A DNA stretch of 64,000 nucleotides from a virus: positions 105,128-169,127 of IMG/VR virus record IMGVR_UViG_3300002138_000147; one strand, 5' to 3'. This document shows positions 42,984 to 51,688 of the stretch, piece after piece. Position 1 is the first letter of the stretch. Each line of letters starts with the position of its first letter. A program made the translations under genes and the position numbers. The notes beneath the pieces are model-generated. The model had not been told where the DNA came from, made no database searches, and worked only from the letters and a program-made list of their open reading frames with translations.

Positions 42984-44471
42984 TTATGCTCTTTTCTTTT
43001 TACGATCTTGTAGATACATCTTCATGAGTTGTTCTTGTTTCTTGTAGTCAAGACCACTATTTTTGTTCACTTTTCTATCTTTAAAGATTTGTGTAATCTT
43101 CATCTTAGTTTTAGATTCTTCATTTTTGAATACGGCTCCATTTAAGAGCACAATATCATCTTTCTCTAATGGATATCGCACACCGTTTAAAAGTGACTCA
43201 GAATCGCTTATTTTGAGTCCTTTGAAGGATTCAGGTGCGATATTGAACTGACGCATAGTAGTAGGATACAGCGAGGCAAAATCGAATACTGAAATCCATC
43301 TAAAAAGTCCAATAGTTGGAAATTTAACGTAACCACCATCGTAATCATCCATTTCCTCAGCTTGATCATTTCCAGATTCAGAGAACATACTTGTTTGACG
43401 ACACATCACAATTCCGTGTTCGTAATACTCTCGGAAGAAAACACCTTCGGTTACACGAATAGCTGAAAGTGATTGGCCTATTTGTATATTTGCAAGATTA
43501 GATATTGATAACATGATATCTAATGTACGTTGCTTCTTATGTATCAATTGTACGAGCGCGGTATCAACACAGTTATAAAGCATATAACCATAGTAATCGT
43601 TTACGTATAAATCCTTAAGTGAACCTTTATATTCAAGTTTCTTAACTCCTAATACTTTTGATGAGGTAAAGTCTAATGTTTCAGCTTCACGTATTTTGAT
43701 TGATGTATCCCATTTACCAAAGATATCCATGTAATCGACTACTAGTCTATGCATAGGAAGTTCTTCAAATGTTGGTTTGAATTCGTTAGCATTCTTTTTC
43801 CATGGTTTGATCAATTTACCGGTTGGTGATGCAACGTTTGGATTGATTCCTAATTTACGTGCACGTGTTACTAAATAAACCCAGTCATAGTTAATGAAAT
43901 TCCATCCAGTAATTACAGGCATTTTTGGAATAAGATCGTTGAATAACTCTAAAAGCATCTCTTTTTCTGTATTGTAGAATTGCCAATCGATTGTGTACTT
44001 GGTATCAAATGCTTTAAAGTATTCATTGATATCTTTTTCCATCTTAGTAATCCAACTATCAGGCATCTCTTTTATACCCATTAATAGAATTTTCTGATCG
44101 AATACAAAACAGATCGCGGTAACTCTATTTTCAGCTAAATGAGCTTCAGGAAAACCATTTGTAATTTCTACCTCAATATCACAGAAATAAGTCTTTGGCT
44201 CATTGTAGGCGAATATTTCATCTTTCTCTTCTTGTTTGAGTTTGTGGAAGTATTCGTAAACAGCATAACGTGTAGGATTTCGTGTGCTCATTAATTTCAC
44301 TGGTTTCTTATCCCAGGTGCGGAAGTTATCAGATCTTCCTGGATCAGTATTGGAACATACTCTCCAATCCATTGGATTCATCCATGGATAATTTTTGAAT
44401 TTGATATTACCTTTAGGGTCAATGTATGACACTATTAGTTTGCCATTGAGGTATTCGTAATCTACTATCAT
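42984..44471 (-). CDS. 43A: B-family DNA polymerase, N-terminal half only (gp43A-like, 495 aa)
   Basis: The exonuclease motifs are intact: ExoI FCDIE (D98, E100), ExoII GWNFINYD (N191, D196) and ExoIII YNCVD (Y299, D303). Polymerase motif A follows at 397-403 (DFASLYP). The protein stops 90 residues later in the fingers (KKQEQLMKMYLQDRKKKRA), before motif B (Kx3NSxYG) and motif C (DTD). No ORF in the window supplies the missing half. It should be encoded elsewhere and assemble with this one, as in T4-like phages with split gene 43 and in Rhodothermus phage RM378. Confidence 0.88.
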   Translation of the reverse strand: MIVDYEYLNGKLIVSYIDPKGNIKFKNYPWMNPMDWRVCSNTDPGRSDNFRTWDKKPVKLMSTRNPTRYAVYEYFHKLKQEEKDEIFAYNEPKTYFCDIEVEITNGFPEAHLAENRVTAICFVFDQKILLMGIKEMPDSWITKMEKDINEYFKAFDTKYTIDWQFYNTEKEMLLELFNDLIPKMPVITGWNFINYDWVYLVTRARKLGINPNVASPTGKLIKPWKKNANEFKPTFEELPMHRLVVDYMDIFGKWDTSIKIREAETLDFTSSKVLGVKKLEYKGSLKDLYVNDYYGYMLYNCVDTALVQLIHKKQRTLDIMLSISNLANIQIGQSLSAIRVTEGVFFREYYEHGIVMCRQTSMFSESGNDQAEEMDDYDGGYVKFPTIGLFRWISVFDFASLYPTTMRQFNIAPESFKGLKISDSESLLNGVRYPLEKDDIVLLNGAVFKNEESKTKMKITQIFKDRKVNKNSGLDYKKQEQLMKMYLQDRKKKRA

Positions 44472-44509
44472 TTGATGCCTTATAATGCTTTAATTGCTTA
44501 TTATAATGA

Positions 44510-44538
44510 AAAAGTCTACCAATGTTTGGTAGACTTTT
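44510..44538 (-). terminator. Rho-independent terminator
   Basis: Perfect 13-bp stem AAAAGTCTACCAA/TTGGTAGACTTTT with loop TGT, ending the unit at 44543. Confidence 0.8.
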
Positions 44539-44542
44539 CTAT

Positions 44543-44797
44543 TTAACGAAATTGACGTTCTTTTCTTTCTTCTTCAATGGGATCGTATTCTGTTCCATCT
44601 TCATTAATGATAAGAATTTGTTTTATTTTTAAAACACGTTGTTCGGGCTTGTTACAGAATTGAAAATAAATACTAGACCAATAAGTTATTGTATTTATAT
44701 CAATTGCTTGGTATCCAATAATTGTTGTATCATCTTCACTATAAATTACTTCATAACATCCAGGTGAAGTAGGTTTAATTATCATAAAATTATTCAT
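44543..44797 (-). CDS. Small protein of unknown function (84 aa)
   Basis: MNNFMIIKPTSPGCYEVIY..., beta-rich with a charged C-terminal tail (EEERKERQFR). Overlaps the upstream gene's stop by 8 nt. Function unknown. Confidence 0.55.
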   Translation of the reverse strand: MNNFMIIKPTSPGCYEVIYSEDDTTIIGYQAIDINTITYWSSIYFQFCNKPEQRVLKIKQILIINEDGTEYDPIEEERKERQFR

Positions 44798-45704
44798 AAA
44801 TTAATTTTAATGCTTCAGTATAATCCTCATCAAATATATATCCACAACATTGCTGTGAGTCTTCTTTGTTTTCATCATACCAATTAAAAAATCCTGATCC
44901 TAATGGTTCAGGACCCGTAGAATTTTGAAGATCATCTTCAAGAAATTCATAAATACGAATATCTTTATAATAACCTATATGATTTTCTGCCATAGTAGAA
45001 TCAATACCTTCCATTTCACAAAAATTTGTATGAAATTCAGGTAATTCTTTAATTACTTTAGCAGTTAATTTATCAACAAAAAGTCTTTGTCCAAATGTAT
45101 ATTCAAATAATTCTAAAACTTTTTGTTTAATATTCTCTGCAGTTATAGTTTTAGTATAAACAGATTGTTTATGCTGTTCAAATCCACCATATTTAATTTT
45201 CATTTTATCAATCTCTGCATCGGATAGATGATATTCACTTATAATAGAATTACCATCTTTGATTATACAACCAGTACATAGCTCAAAATTAGCTACGGGT
45301 ATTGATGCTTGTGTGATTGTTTTTCCGCCATAATTATCTCCAGGTTCATCACATAGATCAATATAATTATGATGAAAAGTAGAATAAAATTCATCGTTTG
45401 ATAACTGTTCAGCCATCAGTTGAAATTCAGCATCAGGATTTGTAAAATACAGATTATATCTGTGTGTTTTACCTTCACCAAAATTTGCAGAACCATCAGC
45501 ATAATATGTGCAAGAAAGTCTTACAACTGTCATGCTGTATGACTTGGCAGTGAATTTAGTTCCATACATCTGAATTTTATCAAATAGATCATAAAAATGT
45601 TCTGGAATGACTTCTATTGCTTTGTTTCGTTTGAAAAGCTTTGATACTTCAATTTCAAATAGTTGTCTTACTTTGCCCCAGTCGGTTACGTTTGAATTGT
45701 TCAT
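44790..45704 (-). CDS. Unknown protein (304 aa)
   Basis: MNNSNVTDWGKVRQLFEIEV..., acidic and alpha/beta, Cys-containing in the middle (FELCTGCIIKD) and near the end (SQQCCGY). No motif I can name. It lies between the polymerase half and the interrupted gene at 45714. Confidence 0.6.
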   Translation of the reverse strand: MNNSNVTDWGKVRQLFEIEVSKLFKRNKAIEVIPEHFYDLFDKIQMYGTKFTAKSYSMTVVRLSCTYYADGSANFGEGKTHRYNLYFTNPDAEFQLMAEQLSNDEFYSTFHHNYIDLCDEPGDNYGGKTITQASIPVANFELCTGCIIKDGNSIISEYHLSDAEIDKMKIKYGGFEQHKQSVYTKTITAENIKQKVLELFEYTFGQRLFVDKLTAKVIKELPEFHTNFCEMEGIDSTMAENHIGYYKDIRIYEFLEDDLQNSTGPEPLGSGFFNWYDENKEDSQQCCGYIFDEDYTEALKLIYE

Positions 45705-45713
45705 ATTATAAAA

Positions 45714-46169
45714 TTATATTTTTTTTTCTTCTGTGAAGAGGTCTGGAACAGTATTTATATGTTTTCCATCCGTCCATTCGTGGATGATACTATCACCTAT
45801 TTGGTATGGATTTATATAGATATTGATACACTTGTACTGTCCGCATAACTGCCACACATCAAAATTTAGACATAATGGTATATCTAAGGCATATCACACT
45901 GCTCCAAATACACCATTATGTCTAAATTCAGGCATGTTAAAGAATTCTACTCCAACACCACTAGATACAGAAATTGCATCCGGTCGGTCTGTTTCACGTG
46001 TTGAAATTTCTTCAATATAATGAAGAAATTTGGTACGAATATCATCAGGTGTGATAGGAATTACTGGTTCAATCACGACTGGCTTCTCCCACTTGATCTT
46101 CAATCCCAATGTTGGGATTGGAAAGAAATAAGCTGTACTCTTTGCCTTATCGATAAAAATCCGACCCAT
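45714..46169 (-). pseudogene. Gene interrupted by one in-frame TGA (91 + 59 codons)
   Basis: ATG 46169 reads MGRIFIDKAKSTAYFFPIP... for 91 codons to TGA at 45894-45896. The same frame then continues YALDIPLCLNFDVWQLCGQY... to TAA at 45714-45716, giving 151 codons in all. The TGA lies in the 32-nt loop of a perfect 16-bp inverted repeat. TGA is a normal stop elsewhere (gene 4 ends TGA), so recoding is unlikely. It may be a pseudogene or a readthrough gene. The ATG lies in a terminator-like hairpin, which makes expression doubtful. Confidence 0.5.
45864..45927. repeat. 16-bp perfect inverted repeat around the internal TGA
   Basis: ATTTAGACATAATGGT (45864-45879) and ACCATTATGTCTAAAT (45912-45927), loop 32 nt. 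Confidence 0.9.
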
Positions 46170-46204
46170 ATGTCATACCATGCGAACATGGGCCGGATTT
46201 TTAT
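46153..46204 (-). terminator. Long hairpin, probable terminator of the gp56 gene
   Basis: 17-bp inverted repeat with one mismatch: ATAAAAATCCGACCCAT (46153-46169) and ATGGGCCGGATTTTTAT (46188-46204). A-rich then T-rich arms fit a terminator for the leftward gene at 46224. The arm contains the ATG of the interrupted gene. Confidence 0.65.
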
Positions 46205-46223
46205 ATTTTTTAACAGCATATGA

Positions 46224-46694
46224 TTAATAATTTCCTCGTGCCTGACGATTTCTATTTTCTACATTTTTTGCCATGTACATGTTGTACATTTCCTCAGCAG
46301 ACATACCAATAGATGCTGCGTAGTTCATGAAGAAGTGAAGCATATCAATGATCTCAAATTTACATTCGAGTTGATCACCTTCTGAAAGGTCTGAAAATTT
46401 TTTGTTTTCGAATGATGCAAAATCTTTCTTCCAACGTTTCCAAACTGCACTACCTGATCCATCTTTTACACCGCCAAGTGCATCGGTTGCCTCATGAATT
46501 TCATCAATCATTGCATGTGTATTCATATGCCAAAAATTCATTACATCACGTAATGACATATTTTTAAAATCGTATCCGTAGATATTTTCCTGTGTTTCAG
46601 CTTGGAGGTTCAAAATATCACCAAGTGTGTCTGTACTCTCAGTATAGAGATTTTTGATCTCAAGATCTTTACATGTGTTGTCTGTGTTTGCCAT
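46224..46694 (-). CDS. 56: dCTPase/dUTPase (T4 gp56-like, 156 aa)
   Basis: Start at ATG 46694 (MANTDNTCKDLEIK). The C-terminal two thirds align by eye with T4 gp56: IDEIHEATDALGG, SAVWKRWKKDF, SEGDQLECKFEIIDMLHFF, GMSAEEMYNMYMAKN, ENRNRQARG. The all-alpha NTP pyrophosphatase metal ligands (E..E and E..D) are present. T4 gp56 hydrolyses dCTP and dUTP, keeping unmodified cytosine and uracil out of phage DNA. It may imply base-modified DNA or simply dUTP removal. Confidence 0.9.
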   Translation of the reverse strand: MANTDNTCKDLEIKNLYTESTDTLGDILNLQAETQENIYGYDFKNMSLRDVMNFWHMNTHAMIDEIHEATDALGGVKDGSGSAVWKRWKKDFASFENKKFSDLSEGDQLECKFEIIDMLHFFMNYAASIGMSAEEMYNMYMAKNVENRNRQARGNY

Positions 46695-46722
46695 TATGCT
46701 TGTTATTATTATGTTTAAATAG

Positions 46723-46757
46723 AACGGGATCAACCGATTTACCAGATGATCCCGTTG
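46723..46757 (-). terminator. Terminator hairpin
   Basis: AACGGGATCA/TGATCCCGTT, 10-bp perfect stem with a 15-nt loop, downstream of the leftward gene 46778. Confidence 0.65.
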
Positions 46758-46777
46758 GTTTGATAGGTGTTAGGTGT

Positions 46778-47458
46778 TTATCCTTCTTCCTGAGCAACTT
46801 GCTCACTAACAAGCGTTTCAAGTTGTTCAGTAATCTCTGCATCAAGTCCCATATTCCACTGTGCCATCTCAGCGTTTACACGCTGAGTTAAGTCATTGTA
46901 ATGACTATAAAGTTTGATGACTTCACCAAGATTGTAAACTAAGTGACCAAATGCAAATGTATCAGGATTTAAACCTTTAACTGTTACAGTGCTCAACAAG
47001 TTGTGAATGATGATTGAATGTGAAAAAGAGATCTCAATTGGCTGCGTTGCAGTTTTTGCAAAGTTATCACGGTTCAATGTTTCAAGAATATATTTCTTGA
47101 TATGAATTCCGTAAAAAATAGTCTCTGAATTATATTCAACACTTTGACGTAATTTACTATCAAGAATTTTTTGTTCAACACCGGTAAGGTTTACTGTACA
47201 TACTGCAGTTTTAACAAGCTCACGTAATTCATTCCATTTTGCAACAACTGTTGTAAAAAGTTCAGTTTTCTCAGTATCTGTAAGCCCTATTGATTTATTT
47301 GTTATCATGAATTCACGAATTTCTTCTGCTTTTCCGTCAAGTTTCTCACGCGAGTCACCTGTCAGTAGATCGAAATTTGGTTCATGTGATCCGATTGTGA
47401 TATCAGACAATTTAGATACGAAATCTAAAGCTGTTTCTTCTTGAATTTTTGTACTCAT
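46778..47458 (-). CDS. Unknown helical protein (226 aa)
   Basis: MSTKIQEETALDFVSKLSDI..., almost wholly helical with an acidic C-terminus (LETLVSEQVAQEEG). No membrane segment. Unknown; DNA metabolism or structural role both possible. Confidence 0.6.
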   Translation of the reverse strand: MSTKIQEETALDFVSKLSDITIGSHEPNFDLLTGDSREKLDGKAEEIREFMITNKSIGLTDTEKTELFTTVVAKWNELRELVKTAVCTVNLTGVEQKILDSKLRQSVEYNSETIFYGIHIKKYILETLNRDNFAKTATQPIEISFSHSIIIHNLLSTVTVKGLNPDTFAFGHLVYNLGEVIKLYSHYNDLTQRVNAEMAQWNMGLDAEITEQLETLVSEQVAQEEG

Positions 47459-47517
47459 TTTATAAATGCTATTTTTGATACAAGTTATACTGCTTGCTCA
47501 GCTAAATGTTTAAAGAA

Positions 47518-48018
47518 TTAATTCAAAAACGTTGTATTACGCTTAATTGTGCGTTTGTTTTCTTCATCATTCTCCGCTGCGTCCTCTTTCTGCTCCTTAA
47601 GAAGTTCAACAAGTTGATTTGCTTGAGCAACTGCATCGATACCGTATTTCTTTAAAACCCCAGGATTTGTTTGCAATTGATACTTTGTGATCTTAAATGT
47701 ACCTTTGTTGATATCAAATTGAAGACGATCGAGTTCTTGGTAGATAAGAATTTCAGCGTTTGTATCATCAAAGGTAATAAGATAATCCTCATTAATGAAC
47801 ATGAACATGTCAATACTAGTAAGATGTGATACGACATCACTTGTCTTCTGTAATTTGATGAGTTGTTTTTGTTTTGTAACTCCAATAAATTTGATCTTAA
47901 GATTAAATGGTAAAGCCATCTTATCTATCAAATTTGTTATGAGTTCGAGTGTGTCCTCTCCGAGGTCATAAAATTTGCTTTCTGTTTCCGAAAGCGCGTC
48001 GTTTGCTTGATTTGCCAT
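47518..48018 (-). CDS. Unknown protein, possibly a degenerate metallopeptidase-like fold (166 aa)
   Basis: The middle (LIYQELDRLQFDINKGTFKI, then LQTNPGVLKKYGID) resembles the helix and C-terminal pattern of phage putative metallopeptidases. The usual HExxH-type histidine is absent (YQELD), so activity is not expected. Charged C-terminal tail. Assignment weak. Confidence 0.5.
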   Translation of the reverse strand: MANQANDALSETESKFYDLGEDTLELITNLIDKMALPFNLKIKFIGVTKQKQLIKLQKTSDVVSHLTSIDMFMFINEDYLITFDDTNAEILIYQELDRLQFDINKGTFKITKYQLQTNPGVLKKYGIDAVAQANQLVELLKEQKEDAAENDEENKRTIKRNTTFLN

Positions 48019-48046
48019 TGATGTATATTTATTTGTTATTTTAATG

Positions 48047-48463
48047 TTATAAAAAAATAAGCAACAGAATTGCTCCTATTGTAATCAGTCCACCAATGAT
48101 TCCTATTTTTGTTCCAATTATAGACCGGTTAGAAGCTGGTGCAAAACCGAATGCAATACCATAATTGTTCTCATCAATACGTTTGTAATCGATGCGTTTA
48201 ACAAGCTCTCTGAGATCTAATCTATCCATGTCTAATAATACCTGGTTGACGTATTTTGTCAATTCCTTTGCTATAAAAGTATTACCAATACTACGTTTTA
48301 AATCTTCAGGTGCATCTGAAAAATTAACCGTGGCATATAGTTCGTACCAGAAATTGTATTCCAGTCCATACTTTTGTAATAGGTATGCTTGATTCTCAAT
48401 GATTGCCGTCTTGTATAGTTTGAAGAATCGTCTGTATCGTATGTAGTTGCGAATGTACTTCAT
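48047..48463 (-). CDS. Tail-anchored membrane protein (138 aa)
   Basis: A basic N-terminus (MKYIRNYIRYRRFFK), a helical cytoplasmic domain, and one C-terminal transmembrane segment (~116-138, IGIIGGLITIGAILLLIFL). Possibly a lysis or membrane-remodelling protein. Not recognised. Confidence 0.55.
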   Translation of the reverse strand: MKYIRNYIRYRRFFKLYKTAIIENQAYLLQKYGLEYNFWYELYATVNFSDAPEDLKRSIGNTFIAKELTKYVNQVLLDMDRLDLRELVKRIDYKRIDENNYGIAFGFAPASNRSIIGTKIGIIGGLITIGAILLLIFL

Positions 48464-48475
48464 GCAACTTATACA

Positions 48476-48489
48476 TGATCAGCTGATCA
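48476..48489. repeat. 14-bp perfect palindrome TGATCAGCTGATCA
   Basis: Lies in the 51-bp gap between 48463 and 48515, without a T-run. It could be an operator or a weak processing site. Confidence 0.4.
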
Positions 48490-48514
48490 ATGTTTAGATC
48501 AAAGTAAAAAATGA

Positions 48515-51202
48515 TTAACCAATGTGTGACGAACGACTAACTGTAGTATTATCTGCAACTTCATTAATAGCCTTCTCTATATTTTTTAGAATGAAATAAT
48601 GTTTAGCAAGTAAATCATTTGTTCTATATACTGGATTTACTCGTTGAATAGCTGGTTTATTTACTACACCTTTAGTTTGATTATTTGTAACCATAACTTT
48701 ACCACCTTTACCTTTTGGAATGTTATCACCAAATGATTTATTTGATGGTGCTGTTATATTTCCTGTATTACTTTTAAGCTTGTTGATAACTGCTGCAAAT
48801 TCCGAATCACGAGCATGTATATTATCCATTACAATAGATAAATTATCATTATCGATAAGAGATAATGTCACAAGACCACCATAAAGATTGGTAAGATCTG
48901 GTACATTTTTCAATTTACTGAGTGCTGATCCAAGAGCCATTATAGCTTTTGCTAATTTAAAATAAGAACTTGCAAGTACACGTACGTCTTTTGCTGTCTG
49001 TTGTACATCACCATCTGATCCTTCATATTCTGCAAAACCGTTTAGAAATGCTAGTACACCTTCAGACCAACGTTTAGATGGGTATGAATCAAATTTCATT
49101 CCGTTCATTTTCATTGCAAAGAATGGAATGAGTGCACTTAAGTGTTTAATTGGATTAATCCAAGCATATACATCTTCTGGATCTACTTCATCAGCTAATG
49201 TTGCAACAGTTGTACCAATAGCAACTAATGCTGCACCAACACCTTCAGCCCATTTTTTACTTGGGCCAGTTCCTTCATATATCCCACTTGGACCTAATAA
49301 TGCTGGTAATTGTGGCATTAATCGTGCAAGTTTTTTAATTCCTTCAATATTATCATCAAACGTAGTTCCCATTAGAAAATCCCAAACACCAGGTTTAAAT
49401 GATTCAAGTGCTTGTGCAAAATATTTCATAGACATACCAACACCTTCAGCCCATTCTTTTTTAGGTCCAGTTCCATCATAATCTGAACTTGGTCCTAAAA
49501 TTTTAGGAAGTTTTGGCATAAGCATTGCTAATTTAATAAGACCAGCTATATTACTATCAAAAGTATCACCCATTAAAAATCCCCAAACACCAGGTTTGAA
49601 TGCAGATAAAGCATCAGCAAAGTACATCATAGACATACCAACACCTCTTGCCCATTCTGGACTTGGTCCACCAGTATATGTTCCTTTACTAACTATCTCA
49701 CCAACATCATTTAAAGCTTCAGCAATTTTTATAATGTTAGCTAAGTTACTTTCAAATGTATCACCCATCAACCAACCAAATAAACCAGGACTCAATGCTC
49801 CAAGTGCTGATGTAAATGCAATTAACGATATACCAACACCTCTTGCCCATTCTACGCTTGGACCTCCAGAAAAATTACCGGTAGAAAGAATATCACCTAC
49901 AGCAACAAGTGCTCCAGCCATCATAAGCATACCAGCAATACCAGCAGCAATAACAAGAAATCCAAAACCTGTTGCACCCAATGCTCCAAGTATTAATACA
50001 GCTGGAAGTGATACAAGAAATGACATACCAACGCCTTTAGCCCATTCAATAGGCGGGTAGTTCGTATAATCACCTAATCCTAAAATGTGTGAAATAGCCA
50101 TGATACCAGCCGAAATAACAATCATTCCAAGTGTTCCAAGAATAATATCTTTTGTGCTGAGACCCATTTTTCCAAGTGCCCATAAACCTGTGCCCATAAT
50201 TGTGGTAGCAGCAGTTATAGCAAATGATGTTTCAATGACACCTAGTGTATCAATATCAGGAATATCTTGTAATATGTAAGCTGATGCAAGAATAGCTCCA
50301 GCTATTACAGGCATTAATACTGCAAGCATCAATACATCTGTTGCTTTACCTTTCATGAAACTTGCTGCAAGAGCAAGTGGTATCATACTTGCACCCATTG
50401 CAACACCAACACCTAAAGCTGACATAAATTGGTCGAATGTAATTGTAGGCATTTCAGCTAAAATAAAACCGGCTCCAGTAATACCAGCAGCTACAAATGG
50501 TAGAATAGGAACCATTGCATAAAGATTTTTTATCTTACCACGTCCTAAATTTTGTGTGGCTTCAGCCAAACTATACATTGCAATACCCATTGCCGCGGCA
50601 ACACCGATTGTTGTAATAAGTTGCATTAATGAAAGTTCAGGCATTAACGATAACATTAAACCAGCTCCGCTCATAGCAGCACCCATAATAATAGTAACTA
50701 AACCAACTTGTAATGCTTCCTTCGGACTAAGACTGTTTTCAGCAACTTTATTAAAAGCCATTGCAACTAATGGTAGAGCAATTGATAATGCAATTACTGA
50801 TTTAAAATCAACATCACCAACTACTTTAAATGCCAAACCAATAGACATAATAGCACCGGCCATAAGAACCATAGATTTGATACCATCTGCAACACCTGTC
50901 TGTTTATTTTTGAATGATAAGTTAGAAAAGAATCCGGTTTCTTTTTGGCGTCTTAATCCACGTACATGTTGAAGAATTTGTTCTGTATTGTCTTTAGTTG
51001 TAGTTACATCTTCAGATACTTTTTGAAGTTGAACAGCAATTTCTGCAAGATGTTTTATTTCTTCTTTTGAATTACCAATAGCATCAGAGAATGCTTGTTT
51101 TTGCGATTCAACCTGATTTTTAATAGCTTCAACAACAGCTTCAAATGATTTTGAAAAATTCTGTAGTGATTCAATATATACTTCCTCTTTACCTGATGCC
51201 AT
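48515..51202 (-). CDS. Tape-measure-like tail protein with internal repeats (895 aa)
   Basis: An N-terminal coiled coil (~1-90), then many hydrophobic Gly/Ala-rich helices. At ~380-690 it has four to five ~66-residue repeats beginning G-P-S-x-E-W-A-x-G-V-G and containing FKPGVWxFLMGDTFxSNI. Length, hydrophobic helices and late motif suit a tape measure or other injected tail protein that could insert in the host membrane. T4 gp29 is shorter (590 aa) and no direct similarity is claimed. Confidence 0.6.
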   Translation of the reverse strand: MASGKEEVYIESLQNFSKSFEAVVEAIKNQVESQKQAFSDAIGNSKEEIKHLAEIAVQLQKVSEDVTTTKDNTEQILQHVRGLRRQKETGFFSNLSFKNKQTGVADGIKSMVLMAGAIMSIGLAFKVVGDVDFKSVIALSIALPLVAMAFNKVAENSLSPKEALQVGLVTIIMGAAMSGAGLMLSLMPELSLMQLITTIGVAAAMGIAMYSLAEATQNLGRGKIKNLYAMVPILPFVAAGITGAGFILAEMPTITFDQFMSALGVGVAMGASMIPLALAASFMKGKATDVLMLAVLMPVIAGAILASAYILQDIPDIDTLGVIETSFAITAATTIMGTGLWALGKMGLSTKDIILGTLGMIVISAGIMAISHILGLGDYTNYPPIEWAKGVGMSFLVSLPAVLILGALGATGFGFLVIAAGIAGMLMMAGALVAVGDILSTGNFSGGPSVEWARGVGISLIAFTSALGALSPGLFGWLMGDTFESNLANIIKIAEALNDVGEIVSKGTYTGGPSPEWARGVGMSMMYFADALSAFKPGVWGFLMGDTFDSNIAGLIKLAMLMPKLPKILGPSSDYDGTGPKKEWAEGVGMSMKYFAQALESFKPGVWDFLMGTTFDDNIEGIKKLARLMPQLPALLGPSGIYEGTGPSKKWAEGVGAALVAIGTTVATLADEVDPEDVYAWINPIKHLSALIPFFAMKMNGMKFDSYPSKRWSEGVLAFLNGFAEYEGSDGDVQQTAKDVRVLASSYFKLAKAIMALGSALSKLKNVPDLTNLYGGLVTLSLIDNDNLSIVMDNIHARDSEFAAVINKLKSNTGNITAPSNKSFGDNIPKGKGGKVMVTNNQTKGVVNKPAIQRVNPVYRTNDLLAKHYFILKNIEKAINEVADNTTVSRSSHIG

Positions 51203-51205
51203 GCT

Positions 51206-51214
51206 TTATATATT
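51206..51214 (-). promoter_or_regulatory. Late promoter-like motif AATATATAA
   Basis: Minus strand TTTCAATATATAAAGC, 3 nt before the tape-measure-like ATG, so a leaderless transcript is expected. It directly follows a terminator. Confidence 0.6.
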
Positions 51215-51217
51215 GAA

Positions 51218-51241
51218 AAAGGCTGTCATATGACAGCCTTT
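51218..51241 (-). terminator. Rho-independent terminator
   Basis: 24-bp perfect palindrome centred on GGCTGTCATATGACAGCC with flanking A/T runs. Confidence 0.85.
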
Positions 51242-51244
51242 ATT

Positions 51245-51649
51245 TTATAGTTTTTTTATGGTCTCGAGATCTTTTTTGATCATCTTTTGCAGTTCATACT
51301 GCAATTCACGCAGTTTATTCTTATTCTCATTATTTGTATTGTTGATTTCAGTCTTTTCCTCTTCTGTTAATTCACCACGAATATCTTCTTCAGCTTTTTC
51401 AATACTGTGTTCCATCTTTGCCATCTTCCATGCAATACCGAGGTATGCATTTCCATTTATAAGTTTGTTTGCCAATTCTTCCTGTTTCTCTTCATCAACA
51501 GCTAAAATTTGATCAAATCTATTTTTATTTTTATTATAGTAAGCAAGATTGTCCTGATAAGCTTTTAACTTAACACTCTTATCAGAATTGAGATCTGGAC
51601 TTACCAGTTCTTCATTAACCTTACGCCATTCGTTTATTGAAGTTATCAT
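51245..51649 (-). CDS. Coiled-coil protein (134 aa)
   Basis: Start at ATG 51649 (MITSINEWRKVNEEL). Highly charged helix throughout (KAEEDIRGELTEEEKTEIN). The N-terminal leader resembles those of other virion proteins here. Possibly a core or tail chaperone; unknown. Confidence 0.55.
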   Translation of the reverse strand: MITSINEWRKVNEELVSPDLNSDKSVKLKAYQDNLAYYNKNKNRFDQILAVDEEKQEELANKLINGNAYLGIAWKMAKMEHSIEKAEEDIRGELTEEEKTEINNTNNENKNKLRELQYELQKMIKKDLETIKKL

Positions 51650-51688
51650 ATTTTTGTTTCTCAATTAATTGATATTTAATGTGTTATG

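Noticed and set aside
45894-45896. TGA recoded as an amino acid in this phage
   Set aside because: TGA ends gene 4 at 34017 and other genes, and all large genes are free of internal TGA, so a genome-wide recoding is not supported.
49128-50972. Several plus-strand frames within the tape-measure-like gene
   Set aside because: Ala/Pro/Ile-rich translations mirror the complement of the repeated hydrophobic helices of the real gene.
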